NCBI GenBank assembly: GCA_015146655.1
Contig: VKHL01000066.1
Span: 87,575 to 151,574, forward strand
Reading direction: 5' to 3'
Length of the DNA: 64,000 nt
DNA from: Ochromonas danica
Lineage: Eukaryota; Sar; Chrysophyceae; Chromulinales; Chromulinaceae
Shown here: one piece after another, positions 25,069-35,329 of the stretch
How the letters are laid out: every line of letters starts with the position of its first letter
Position numbering within the stretch: the stretch's first letter is position 1
Program-made: the position numbers and the translations under genes
The notes under the pieces: model-generated
Seen by the model: the letters and a program-made list of their open reading frames with translations, nothing else
The model's database searches: none
What the model was told of the DNA's origin: nothing

Positions 25069-26136
25069 ATGAACATTTTCTCTGTTTTGGATAGCTCGGA
25101 TAACGAGGAGGAGCAACCTAAGGTTGTCCCTCAAAAGAAGGGAGGCAAGGAGACTGGTGCTGCGAAACCAGCTGCCAAGCCTGCTGACAAGAAGGAAGCC
25201 CCCAAGGCTCCCAGAGTTGGTAGGTGCTGCTTTAAATTTCTTTCCATATGATCAAGTTTATGGACTCATCTGCTGCTATTGCGTTTAGTGCCTGGCCTTC
25301 CTCCTAAGGAGAACAAGAACGAGAAGAAGGCCGCAGCCGCTCCTGCTGCCCCCAAGGAAGAGCCTGCTGCCGACGCTGGTGAAGCCAGCAAGGGCAATGC
25401 TCGTGGTGGCTTGGGTCGTGGAAAAGGACGCGACCACAAGGGGGGTGACCGCAACACCCGCCGTACCGCGGAAGCTGAAGGTGAAGGCAAGACTCGCCCC
25501 AAGAGAGAGTTTGACAGAAGAAGCGGCACTGGCCGAGGTCGCGAGGTCTCTCGTGGCGGAAGAGGTTCTTATGGCGCCGGCAGCGTAGAGCAGGATGCTC
25601 TCGATGCGGAAAAGCATCCCGAGGAAGCACAGGAGCTCCTCGAGCCCGTTGAGCAGCAACCCGAGACTGCCGAGGGCGAGACTGCTGCTGAGCCTGAGCC
25701 CCAACCTGAGCCTGTTCCTTCTGTCTTCACTCTGGATGAGTTCCTTGAGAAGCGTGAGCAGGCTCGTGCTCGCTTGAATGATATCGTTGGTGATAAGCCT
25801 GTTCGCTCTGTCGACAAGTCTGCCTTCGGCAATTTGGAGCCCAAGAACGACACTGATTTGGACAGCTACATGCCCGCCACAAAGGCCGGCAAGGCCCAGC
25901 AGGCCGGAAAGAAGGACCAGCGCAGCTTAAACAAGGCTCAAGTCTTGGATCTTGGCTTCAAGTCCTGGACACCTCCTGTCAACGAGTACCGATCTCGTGA
26001 TCGCCCTGAGAGGGAAAGAGGTGAGAGATCTGGACGCGGTGCTGGCCGAGGCGAGGGAAGAAGACATGAGAAGAAGAATGCGGCTGCTGAGGCTCCCGCT
26101 GTCGTCTTCGGTGCTCAGGACTTCCCTTCCCTCTAA
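25069..26136 (+). CDS. STM1/SERBP1 (HABP4-PAI-RBP1 family) ribosome-associated protein
   Basis: Two exons: 25069-25219 and 25289-26136, giving 332 residues. Low-complexity Ala/Lys/Pro/Glu protein. It begins MNIFSVLDSSDNEEE, then a Lys/Ala-rich stretch, RGG/RG-rich segments (GRGREVSRGGRGS and a C-terminal GERSGRGAGRGEGRRHEKK), and the family core FTLDEFLEKREQ. It ends AVVFGAQDFPSL. Family members bind idle 80S ribosomes, occupying the mRNA channel and preserving them during starvation, and also bind RNA. The C/G-biased codon choice (GCC, AAG, CGT) of exon 2 suggests high expression. Confidence 0.82.
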
Positions 26137-26395
26137 GAGCATGTGCTTGATTTCCATCTGATTGGATGGTGAAGCCGACAGGTTGCTTGCCGCCTGTTTG
26201 CTGCCTGCTTCTTCAAAAGATCATAATAGTATGCTAGGCGATAATGTGCAGATGTTTATAGTGTTCTAATGTCATCTCACAGTCTGCCTCGCTGGCGACT
26301 TGTTCGTCGATTTTGACCTTTTTATGTTTTCTCAGTCGCATACAGGCAGCTTATTTAGCATGACAGTTTCTTTTCTCGCCACTAACAAGAATCGC

Positions 26396-27665
26396 TTACG
26401 CAGTTATACGGGTTTCTTTGTGAAGAGGTTCGTCGTCTTGCCGAGACTCGTGGAAGGCTGCCAGGACGAAGTCCACTATCTCGTCTACGCCCACGCCATG
26501 TTTGACTTGGGCCATTACAACTGGTCCATCGCGCCGCATCATCAATGCATCGCGTTGCATAACCTCCAGAGAGGCACCAACAAGGTCAGCAAGGTCAGTT
26601 TTATTGATAATGAGTAAGTCCGACTGGGTGATGCCGGGTCCACCTTTGCGCGGTATTTTATCTCCTCCCGAGACATCGATGACGTAGAGTGTAAGGTCTG
26701 CGAGCTCTCGAGAGAAATCCGCCGCCAAATTGTCTCCTCCACTCTCGAGGAGCAGAAGATTGCACCCATGCTGAGCGGTGAGACTCTCGCAGGCTAAAAG
26801 ATTAGCTGTAATGTCTTCGCGAATGGCCGCATGAGGGCAACCTCCCGTCTCAACAGCGCGAATACGGTCGGCCGGCAGGGCGAGGTGGCGAGTGAGAAAT
26901 TCTCCATCCTCTTTTGTAAAGATATCATTCGTAACGGCACAAAGATTCACTCGGTCGCGCAAACGAAGACACAATTGCAGCATTAGAGCGGTCTTACCGC
27001 TACCAACTGGCCCTCCTATACCCACACAGAACTGCGGCAGGTGCAACAAAAGACATTGTCAAATGGTAAAAGGTCTGTCAAAACTGAGAATACTAACCGC
27101 CCTCTTAGAGTAAGAACGCTTTCTGGCCGAAGGTCTCCCATGAAAGTCACCCGCGCTGGTGAAGTGCTGAGAAGAGAGAAAGTATGTAAAGAACGATTTG
27201 TTCTCAATAACAAAGTGGTAGAGTCACCTCGTGGCTGTGGCCATGATTGTGCGAATGAGATTTCGTGGGAACAGATGACTCGCAACTACAAGAATGCTGG
27301 TCGTCATCATGCTTGTGTTTATGCTCATGGTCGTGATCATGCTTGTGTTTATGCTCATGGTCGTGATCATGCTTGTGTTTATGCTCATGGTCGTGATCAT
27401 GCTTGTGTTTATGCTCATGGTCGTGATCGTGCTTGTGTTTATGCTCATGGTCGTGATCGTGCTTGTGTTTATGCTCATGGTCGTGATCGTGCTTGTGTTT
27501 ATGCTCATGGTCGTGATCGTGCTTGTGTTTATGCTCATGGTCGTGATCGTGCTTGTGCTCGGGTTTTCCTTGATCGCAATGGCTCTCAGGCCCATCCTTA
27601 TCACAATGGCTGTGAGAAGAGCATAAATCCTCAGAAACCTGATTACTGTGATTATGATCGCACAT
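26396..27665 (-). CDS. ureG: Urease accessory GTPase UreG with His-rich N-terminus
   Basis: Three exons: 27665-27238 plus continuation to 27228, 27166-27098 and 27031-26396, giving 380 residues (exon 1 is 27665-27228). The last ~215 residues are UreG: P-loop [51 protein letters not shown] and [11 protein letters not shown]. UreG hydrolyses GTP to drive nickel insertion into urease with UreF, UreH/D and UreE. Plant UreG also has a His-rich N-terminus, but here it is expanded by a 30-bp minisatellite into repeated [10 protein letters not shown] units, probably a nickel or zinc reservoir that replaces UreE. Exon 2 encodes a short basic linker ([13 protein letters not shown]). The urease gene lies about 8.1 kb to the right on the same strand. 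Confidence 0.92.
27301..27560. repeat. 30-bp coding minisatellite in ureG exon 1
   Basis: About 8.7 tandem copies of a 30-bp unit (on the + strand, gcttgtgtttatgctcatgg followed by tcgtgatcat or tcgtgatcgt). Read on the minus strand each unit encodes ten residues alternating His with Asp, Glu or Lys. The first half of the array (27331-27420) ends units in CAT and the second (27421-27560) in CGT, a synonymous His difference. This block pattern points to recent duplication of variant units. Confidence 0.97.
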
Positions 27666-27898
27666 GGTCTCTGGTTTCTGCTGGTGAAAGCCTCGCTGGA
27701 TTTCCTGGATTTGGATTGATTGTGTGCTGTCTGGTCTGATTTCTGGGTTTTGGATGCCTGGCTGCTCTCTACTATTGTTGTTGTTGCGTGTTGTTGTGTT
27801 GTTGTTTCAGCGGTTTCTTCGTTTGCGTTGGAAAACGAGCAAGTCGGCCACAATCAACAGGTCCCAAAGTCGCAAACCTCCATGTAGTGAAGACCGAT

Positions 27899-29708
27899 AT
27901 GGAAGATCATATTACATCAATCGAGAAGCTTATTGCTCCTCAAGTTAATGTTGCCACATTATTGGCCTCGGCTCGAGGACAGACTCCACGCACTCAAAGT
28001 GGTCGTGCTCAACGGCAAGGGAGTCTGGATAGTGTCAGTCTATCCTCTAGTGATACCACGTCACTTATCTACAAGCTCGGCAGCCAACAGACACAAGAAC
28101 ATTCAATTGATTCTATGCTGGCGAAGACGAGGAGTCTGCCGCGCTCCATCGCCTCGTTGGGCAGCTCGCTCTCGATTTCAGAGGCGGCGGGCGACAGCAG
28201 CTATGCAAACATTCTCAACCCCGACCGTCCCATCTCCTCCAAGCCTCTACGTGTAGTCTCAGGTGCACAATTCCGTTTGCTCTCCAAGCAGCAACCGGTT
28301 AAGTGTGAGCACTGTGACCACTTCGAGCGCCTGCACCGAAAGGATAAGGAGAGCATTCGAGGTCTCAAGGTCCAAATTGCTCGATTGGAGGAAGCGCTGA
28401 AAGACATTAAGTTCTCAAAGACGGCTGATTTGCCCGCTTCGGTATCCACGCCTAAGCGATACTCGGAAGACGATCAAGATGACCTCGGTGTGGACGATCC
28501 GGAGGCCATGCGCCGTCTGCAGAGCCTGGAAGATGAACTCTCAAAAGTGAAGAGGCTTCTGTCTTTTGAGCGCAGTACTGCGGAGGCATTGCGACAAGGA
28601 CTGGAGCAGCACAAAATCAACACGGCCAATGAGACACAACGCCTTTCTCGAGACCTCGAGAAAGCGACTGCAGACCTAGCGCACTCGCGTGCACAGCATG
28701 CCAAGGTGAAGAATGAGACAGAGACTTTGAATGTGCGGCTTGCAGACTCGGAGCGTGAGTTGCAACGACATCGCAAACAGCTGCAGGATGCGCTTTTGTG
28801 AGTCCGCCCTTTTGTGATGTCTGATGAAATGAGCATTGATTCTCATGTGATTTTGGCATATTTAGGCGATTACAGGCGGCACAAAGAGAGGAAGAGGAAG
28901 GTATAGACACCTTGCATGAGCTTCAGAGCACTCGTGAAGCTTTACAAGCTCTTCAAGAACACACGCGCGTCCTCGAACACACGGTCAACGCCAAGAGTAT
29001 GTCACTTGTCCAAGCAGAAGATCAACTGGCTGTGCTAACTCAGCAACTCCGAAATGCGCAGCAGGAAGAAGAGGCTGGTCGAGCTAGTCTGGCGGAGAGC
29101 CAAGTTGCTTTGAGGAGCAGTCAAGAGGGCTTAGCAGCAGCTAAGAAACGCCTTGAAGCCTTGGAAGGAAGTCTGAAACTAACTATCCAAGAGCGTGATG
29201 CCACGAAGCAGACTGTCAGTCAGCTTAGTGATGAGCTCGCTACAGCGCAGAAGCGCATTGCCTCCCTAGAGACAGACTTGCAGACCTCCCAACAGAAGCT
29301 GAACGAAGCGCTGCGGCGAATGGCCCTAGAGAGCGCGGCCACGAAGAAAGCACTCGAAAAGGCGGTCACAGCTTCCGTGCGACTCTGTGTTGTAGCCCCC
29401 ACGGTAGGCGATGTCGCCCTCCTCTGTCTCTGTTTTGCTTCTCACTGCTTTTTATTCATGTGTAGGTTAATGTCAATATTGGCGAACAGCGCCAGAAGTA
29501 TCGATCTCGTCTCTCGGAGAAGGCATTGGAGAAGTTCTTGGACGATCAGGTGTTCAGTCGTTATGCGATGCTCTTTAAGCAAGATCAGGAGAACACTGGA
29601 CCTGATGGAGAACTGTCCATGGAAAAGTGGCTCCAGGGCATGCTTGCGAAAATGCAGACGACCATCGAATCGCACGTCAACGCCGCCATGGAAGGGTCTT
29701 CGCTTTAG
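27899..29708 (+). CDS. Long coiled-coil protein, function unknown
   Basis: Three exons inferred: 27899-28797, 28866-29403 and 29466-29708, giving 559 residues. After a Ser-rich N-terminal ~130 residues there is a CEHCDHFERLH motif that could bind one zinc, then about 330 residues of heptad-rich coiled coil (EDELSKVKRLLSFERSTAEA, ELQSTREALQALQEHTRVLE, KRLEALEGSLKLTIQERDAT). The C-terminal ~60 residues look folded (KFLDDQVFSRYAMLFKQDQ). I recognise no family; centrosomal, ciliary or tethering coiled coils are possible. An earlier start is conceivable: ATG 27664 with a donor at 27684 joins in frame to an acceptor at 27810. That would overlap the ureG start on the other strand, so I kept 27899. 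Confidence 0.7.
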
Positions 29709-30227
29709 AAGACCTGCTGTGCATAGAATGCTTCATATATTGAATCCTTTGTCCTTCGTTTGCGTGTTTCTTTGTTATGACTTGTATATACTGCTGTTTT
29801 CAAAAATAAGCTAGACTTTGTTCCCAAGCAGACTTCTTCTCATTCTGGGTGTTTTGTTTACTGGCGCAATAAATTTAGTTTACTGCATTTGCATTGTTTT
29901 GTTTGCAGCAGAAGTCGCGGCCAGTATTGATTGACTGACTATTCATATTCATTGACATACCACTGCAGCATCGCGAGTATATATTTCGCATAAAAACAAT
30001 GAAAAGATCTTGACTCTTGCCATCATTGTGGCAACAATACTAATGACCCGACTGCTCACCAATTATTGAACCAGTGAAGCCAAACATCGAGTCCTCAGCA
30101 GCGAGTAACGTGTCAACGAGAAGAAGTGAGCTTTGGTGAAGAAAGCCTCTTTAAATCTTATTCAATTACGTAAATAGCAATATATACAACCCATAAACAA
30201 AGAAACATACAAACGAAGGGTAAAAGA
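29709..30227. other. Convergent intergenic region
   Basis: Lies between the stops of the coiled-coil gene (plus) and an orphan gene (minus). AT-rich, with AATAAATTT near 29868 that may act in 3' processing. I see no gene or RNA. Confidence 0.45.
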
Positions 30228-31055
30228 TTATCTCGAAAAGTCTTCGGAGAGGAAGAGCTCGGACTGCGCATCCAGCAATCGGCTACGGAACTTTCCTTTG
30301 CCATTCATAGGCGGCGAGAAAGGTTGAGCTGTGGAGGAAGGCTTGCCTGCTCCTCTTTCTTCTTCCTTGGTCGATATAGGTAAAGCCGGCCGACTTCTCG
30401 TGGAGGAGGTGGAGGAGGGTGCGAGATGGCCGCTGCTGGTCTTGGAAGGCAGTTTTGATGCCGCCTTTGGACTCGTCGAGTGAGTAGGAGCAGAGCACTC
30501 CAAGACAACACTTGTCGCTTCATCAACCGCTTTCTGTAACGAAGCAACAGCCTGCTCCAGCAGAGCGTTCTCCTTCTGGATGGCAGCTTGAACCTCCTCC
30601 ACCTGCGCCCTGGACTGGTCAGCAGCAGAGAAGTTATGGCAGAGGAAGAGCTTCAGGACGTCAGCTGGATAGACCAAGGCTTCATTGACTTCATAATGTG
30701 ACTGGGAGAAGAGCAGCGCGTCTTGGAACAACTTTCTGCCTGTCGCCCTCCGCGGAGTGCAGCCGACCTCGTAGAGAATGCTCTGCAGTGTGGCCTTTTC
30801 CGCCCACAGCGACTTCACCAACGCAAACAAAGAGAAGGAACAGAGGTTTGGACACAGGTAGTAACAGAGAGATTAATGAGTCAATTCGGGTGGAAGTGTG
30901 ACAGCGAAACTCACCTCGTTGCTCTGAATCAACGCGAAGCCAATCAACGAGGCCATCTCCTCTTTCTCCGGCAATGGCATGTGTTCACATATATGGCACC
31001 AGAGGCCGCGCTCGGGACTTATGCTGTCGTCCACCTCGCGAGAGCTGCTGGCCAT
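30228..31055 (-). CDS. Conserved-looking protein of unknown function
   Basis: Two exons: 31055-30915 and 30812-30228, giving 241 residues. It begins MASSSREVDDSISPERGLWC, then a CHICEHMPLPEKEE segment with a Cys-x-x-Cys pair, and a helical middle (KLFQDALLFSQSHYEVNEAL). A coiled-coil stretch follows (RAQVEEVQAAIQKENALLEQ), then a Ser/Thr/Pro-rich, probably disordered tail. The donor (GTGAGT) is strong. The acceptor (GTGAAG) lacks a good pyrimidine tract but keeps the frame. The ATG at 31055 is the first in frame after the preceding non-AUG open stretch. I do not recognise a family. Confidence 0.6.
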
Positions 31056-31303
31056 TTCGTTCGGAGACGTCCAGACTGCAGGGGAAGGAGAAACCGTTTC
31101 TTCTGAAAAGCGCGATTTCCGGGTGACTTCTGAACAAAACTGTTTTCTCACTGTACAGTAGTTAAATATGGAGTTGCCAACAATCGAGCGTTCTTTAATG
31201 GACGATGCTGATTTGAGAACTTGCTGCTGATGCGACAATTATGCCCACAAATAGTATGAACTAAAATACAACATTCTAGCGGAAAAAACAAAACTCTATG
31301 ATC

Positions 31304-31374
31304 TGCATCGGCCGGGAATCGAACCCGGGGCCCCTGCATGGCAAGCAGGGATTTTACCACTAAACCACCGATAC
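31304..31374 (-). tRNA. tRNA-Gly (anticodon GCC)
   Basis: 71-nt cloverleaf on the minus strand. The acceptor stem has seven pairs (GTATCGG with CCGATGC, one G-U), with discriminator A at 31304. The D-loop segment is TGGTTTAGTGGTA. The anticodon stem is CCCTG/CAGGG around CTTGCCATG, with anticodon GCC at 31342-31340. The T arm GGGTTCGATTCCC supplies the B box. No intron. T-runs follow the 3' end (T4 and T6 on the transcribed sense, about 31283-31294) and fit a Pol III terminator. Confidence 0.96.
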
Positions 31375-31466
31375 GGATTTGTGGGAGGCTTAGTAACCTT
31401 TTGTAATATAAATAATTCCTGTTGCGACCTGCACGTGCAATGGTAGTCTAGTCTAACTGATCAATC

Positions 31467-32226
31467 ATGCAAGCTGTTGTTGACTCAGAGTTGTCCGCTA
31501 TCGACTTCTTCCTCAGCCAAAGGTGTGAATCGCCTAGTTCTTTGGATGACCCAGGGTTGAAGCAAAGACATGAAATGTTGAAGTTTGCGCGGTTTAGAGC
31601 GTGTTTCAGTGTGAGTCCCTCGCCAGTCTTGACTTCCTCTGTGCCGCTAACTCCGTAGCCTGGCTGTGGCTGAATATCTCCAGGATGACAACTCTTCAGA
31701 GATGGAGATGGTTTGGATGCGGGACTTGGCTGTGTTTCAGTCCTCTGGCGCGGTGATGGCGGAGGAAGATCTTGTGGTGGAGGACGCACTGGAGGAGTCG
31801 GATGATGCCTGCGAGACCATTCCTCTCGCGATTTCGGCCTCTTCTGTGCCTGTGAGGCCGTGGATGACGACAGAAGTGGCACTGCGCGTGGACAACTTCC
31901 TCGCAGAGGAGGACGAGCTGGAGGGGGACCTCTTCGCCTACCTGCCCTCTTCCCTCGCACCTCCTCCCGCCCCCACACAATCCTTTCCGTTTCTGGAAGC
32001 GTCCTTCGGAGAGGAGACGGTTCGAATACCAGGTCAAGGACAGGATGAACTAGAGGAGGAGGAGGAGGTTATGGAAGGCCCCGGCTGGGAAGACGAGGCG
32101 ATAGGAGAAGGAGAGGCGAAGGGCCTCGAAGACAGCGGCTGGGTGCAACTCATCGCTCAACTGCGGCCGTCAACGTTGACTTCGAGCGCCATCTCCTCGG
32201 AGGTGCGTCCCTTCGATCAAGACTGA
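31467..32226 (+). CDS. Acidic protein of unknown function
   Basis: Two exons: 31467-31610 and 31684-32226. The 73-nt intron has a clear GTGAGT donor and CTCCAG acceptor. 228 residues. The N-terminal exon is a helical segment (MQAVVDSELSAIDFFLSQR; KQRHEMLKFARFRACF). The rest is strongly acidic (EEDLVVEDALEESDDACE; DELEEEEEVMEGPGWEDEA) with a proline-rich linker. No recognisable domain and no signal peptide. It is probably mostly disordered, such as a histone- or RNA-polymerase-interacting chaperone, but that is only a guess from composition. It starts 93 bp beyond the tRNA-Gly 5' end and reads away from it. Confidence 0.6.
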
Positions 32227-32607
32227 CCGTTGGGTCATTTCTCGCGTGGATCATATTGACAGGACGTGACAGACAACTCCGGGAGATGTACTCTCCTTAT
32301 TGAATTCGGGGTGATGTGGAACCCTAACCGAGGCTTGCATTTGCTTCACCACAAAGCTCTGCTCTGCTGAGCTTGGATACACGCACGGGTCTACGCTACT
32401 AGGCTATTAGGCTACTAGGCTAGCTAATGTAGATCTGCTGATAGTATCCAGTCTGTAAGCTGTTCTATACAACTTGTGTATCCCGATGTACAGTGCTGCA
32501 CGTGGATAGGACAGCACAGTTCTTTTTAAGTTAACAGTGACTGTGTTGTACCGCTATAACACATTGGACCACTATATATACTATAGCAAGCCTTGACACA
32601 GAGAAGG
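32227..32607. other. Intergenic region with short direct repeats and TATA-like element
   Basis: Between the acidic orphan and the AOS1 gene, both plus. It contains GCTACTAGGCTATTAGGCTACTAGGCTAGC-like short tandem units near 32394-32425, a GTACAGTGC motif near 32489, and ACTATATATACTATAG at 32571-32586, just upstream of the AOS1 start. The last could be a TATA element or an initiator region. Confidence 0.45.
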
Positions 32608-33660
32608 ATGGATGCCAATCAGCGCTATGACCGTCAGATTCGCGTCTGGGGCAAAGAGGCGCAAGGCCGCCTTGTGAGCTCTCGAGTCCTGCTGTGTGGC
32701 TTCCGCTCGCTCAACGTGGAGGTTGCCAAGAACCTCGTGCTCGCCGGCGTGCAGGTTACAATCCAGGACGACGAGGATCTGCGCGCTTCAGATTATGGAA
32801 TCAACTTCTTCCTCTCCTCCAGCTCCTCCCCTATGAAGGTGACGAAGGCCAGCCTGCCAGCACTGCAGGCACTCAACACCTACAGCGAGATCTCCTCTGT
32901 AGAGAAGCCTTTAGAGGAGATTGGCGACGATTTCTTTGCTTCCTTCGACGTTATCGTCTATTGCGGTGACAGAGAGGATCGGGCACTCCGCTTGGACCGA
33001 CTCGTCAGGCGGCATGAAGCAACGACAACGACAACGACAACAACAACGGCGTTCTTCTGGGCTCAGGCGCAGGGTGAAGAGGCGCTCTTCTTCGCCGACT
33101 TGGGCGACCGCTTTGAATTCTCACCGGATCCCTCGCCCTCGTCTGTCAACGCCTCTTCCTCGGCGCCGAAAAGACAGCAGCAGAGCATTCACTCGCCCAG
33201 TCTGGAGGAATTGCTGGCAGTGCGCTGGGCGGATCTGCGGGGCGGACGACGAGGTGCGCTGTCCAAAGCCTTTCTAAGCAACCGTCTGCTCTCTATGCTG
33301 CGCATTCGTCTGGGACGAGCGCTTCGAGTCGAAGATGCGCCTGCGCTGCTGGCTCTGTTGAAGGAGGAAGCGCAGCAGCAAGGTTTGTCGCAAGAAGAAG
33401 TGGAGCAGATAGTCGGTCCTGCTCTGCATCTGCTCCATCGTGCTCAAGCACAGAGTCTTGTGGCTTGTAGCGTGCTGGGCAGCTTTCTCTCGCAAGAGGT
33501 GATCAAAGCAGTGACACATGTAGGGCAGCCCGCAGGTTCCATTCTCGTCTTCAGCGCAGAGGAGGTCGTTGTGCGTGCTCTGCCGCTGCCCAAGACTACT
33601 GCCCCTCCCACTGCAACCCTTTCTTCTTCTGTAGTAGTGGCCGATCCTATTGAGCTCTAG
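32608..33660 (+). CDS. SUMO-activating enzyme subunit 1 (AOS1/SAE1-like)
   Basis: Single exon, 350 residues from ATG 32608. The N-terminus (YDRQIRVWGKEAQGRLVSSR, then VLLCGFRSLNVEVAKNLVLA) is the adenylation-domain half typical of AOS1 and the related ULA1/UBA1 N-terminal halves. The end AQSLVACSVLGSFLSQEVIK is also the AOS1 signature. It lacks a catalytic cysteine domain, as expected for the E1 partner that pairs with UBA2 to activate SUMO. A run of nine threonines encoded by ACA/ACG repeats near 33020-33050 is a low-complexity insert. UBA2 is not in the window. NEDD8 E1 subunit ULA1 is less likely because of the short length. Confidence 0.82.
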   Translation: MDANQRYDRQIRVWGKEAQGRLVSSRVLLCGFRSLNVEVAKNLVLAGVQVTIQDDEDLRASDYGINFFLSSSSSPMKVTKASLPALQALNTYSEISSVEKPLEEIGDDFFASFDVIVYCGDREDRALRLDRLVRRHEATTTTTTTTTAFFWAQAQGEEALFFADLGDRFEFSPDPSPSSVNASSSAPKRQQQSIHSPSLEELLAVRWADLRGGRRGALSKAFLSNRLLSMLRIRLGRALRVEDAPALLALLKEEAQQQGLSQEEVEQIVGPALHLLHRAQAQSLVACSVLGSFLSQEVIKAVTHVGQPAGSILVFSAEEVVVRALPLPKTTAPPTATLSSSVVVADPIEL

Positions 33661-33742
33661 GGCTATAGCGAGAACAGTGGCGATAAAAGGCGATTTGTAG
33701 TTTAAATCTGATCATCCATTCCTTAAATTTGATGCAAGAAGC

Positions 33743-35329
33743 TTAAGAAGAGATTTGAGCCTTGGACAGCTCGGCCGCGAGGAGCTCAGCCTCTCCATCT
33801 CTTTCTTGCTCCTCCCCGCCTTCCTGCTCTTCTTCTTCATCCTCATCGTCCTCATCTTCGTCGTCTCCATCCTCATCATTCTCGTCCAGATCTAGAAAAT
33901 CAATTCATTCGAATGGGTTCAGTTTGGACTCACTAGAAAACATAACAGAAATTGAAATTGACCTCCCAATTGCTTGCCAGCAGCATTGAGCATCTCTCCC
34001 AGCGTTTTGACAGCCTCTGCGCTCAGTGAGTTGCCATCGATCTCCAGCTTCTGGAAGGCCGGCACCTTGACCAACTCGCGTGCAAGACGCAAAGCCGCAC
34101 GGCCTTGGAGGGAGCAGCAGCAGCAGGAGAGCACTTGCAGCGCGCTGAGAGACCGACAAGAGCGTGCCAACACCTTGGCCCCTTCCCATTCCAAATCGTT
34201 GTCGTCCAACAACAGGCGCTGAAGTGCTGGAGCAGCGCGAGGCAACCAATCTGCCAGAGCCGCGCAAGCCGGGCCTTCAATATCATTGCCTGAAACCACA
34301 AGTCAAAAGGATAAGAGAATAAAGCAGAATGAGTGAAAGAGGAGGAAGGAAAGGTTACCTGACAGATCGAGAACTATCAACTGTGGCAGGCGACAGCCTC
34401 GCAAACCAGCCAAGAAGTCTTCCACAATCAGTCCATCATCCCGCAGATTGAGGAACTCCAATGCTGACTAATGTTACAACAACCCACAGCAGAGAAGCGT
34501 CAGGACAGGGTTAAAAGCAGCAGCAGCAGCGATGGACAAATCTCACCAGTTTGCTGATGCTCTTGCCCAGCGCAGCAGAAGCCTTCGTGCCGAAGCTATT
34601 GTCTGAGAGATCGAGCCGCTGCAGAAGGCATTTGCTTCCAATAGCCTCGGCCAGGGCAAGACATCCGTCGCCATGGGATCGCGTAGCAGAGAAGCGGAAG
34701 TCATGCAGCCCTGGCAGGGCAGTGACAAGTCTGGCGGCGGCTTGTGCCCCTCCATCGCCGCTCATGTTGTTGTAGAAGTGTAGCGTTTCAAGAGGAGGCG
34801 GCGAGAGGTCCTTTAGGAGAAGGTCTGCTAATAGTCCGGCCCCCTCAGCGGACAGTCCAATGTTACAAAGAAAAAGTCTCTGCCAGCCAATCGTAACATA
34901 TTCCATTCAAGCAATAACAGTAGCACCAGTCAAATCAAGAGGCAATCAGCTAACCTCCAGTTTCTTGGCCAACAAAATATCCTTGCAAGCATCGATGCCC
35001 TTGGCGCCCAACGCGTTGTCGCTGAGGTTGACCTCCACCAAAGGGAAGCGCTTCAGAGCCGCACAGAGCACTCGTAACGCTTGCAGCGCCTCTTCCTCAG
35101 GGCGACTGGCGATAATGTCAGAGATATCTGCGACACGGAGGCTGGCTTCGAGGCTGTCAAGGAAGGTCGCCATCACCTCCGCTGCCTCCACCGAGAAGCT
35201 CTTGTTGCTCAGGCGCAGGCTCAAGGGATCTTTCACTGTCCATTCTGTGATGAGCTTGCTGATAAGATCAGCACTGACCTGCTCTCTACCTCCAGAGAGT
35301 TCCAAGGTCTTTGCGACTACTTCGGACAT
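33743..35329 (-). CDS. Ran GTPase-activating protein (RanGAP)
   Basis: Five exons inferred: 35329-34955, 34879-34547, 34467-34359, 34289-33963 and 33891-33743, giving 430 residues. Leucine-rich repeats of the RanGAP class fill residues ~40-380 (RLSNKSFSVEAAEVMATFLD, VNLSDNALGAKGIDACKDIL, LDLSDNSFGTKASAALGKSI, LLDDNDLEWEGAKVLA). Exon 5 then supplies the classical acidic tail (DENDEDGDDEDEDDEDEEEE). RanGAP stimulates GTP hydrolysis by Ran in the cytoplasm and drives nucleocytoplasmic transport. It has no plant WPP domain and no animal SUMO-target C-terminus, so it resembles the short fungal Rna1-type. All junctions keep frame. Confidence 0.88.

Noticed and set aside
25266-25853. Several minus-strand open frames under the STM1-like gene
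   Set aside because: Shadows created by the GC-rich Ala/Lys/Glu codons of the sense gene, with no start context or splice partners.
27041-27739. Plus-strand open frame of 232 codons with [10 protein letters not shown] repeats
   Set aside because: It is the antisense of the UreG minisatellite. A 30-bp unit stays open in several frames by construction, and the rest of the frame overlaps the UreG core and introns.
33762-33989. Plus-strand Ser-rich open frame
   Set aside because: Antisense of the GA-rich codons of the RanGAP acidic tail. Poly-Ser is the expected shadow of poly-Glu/Asp.
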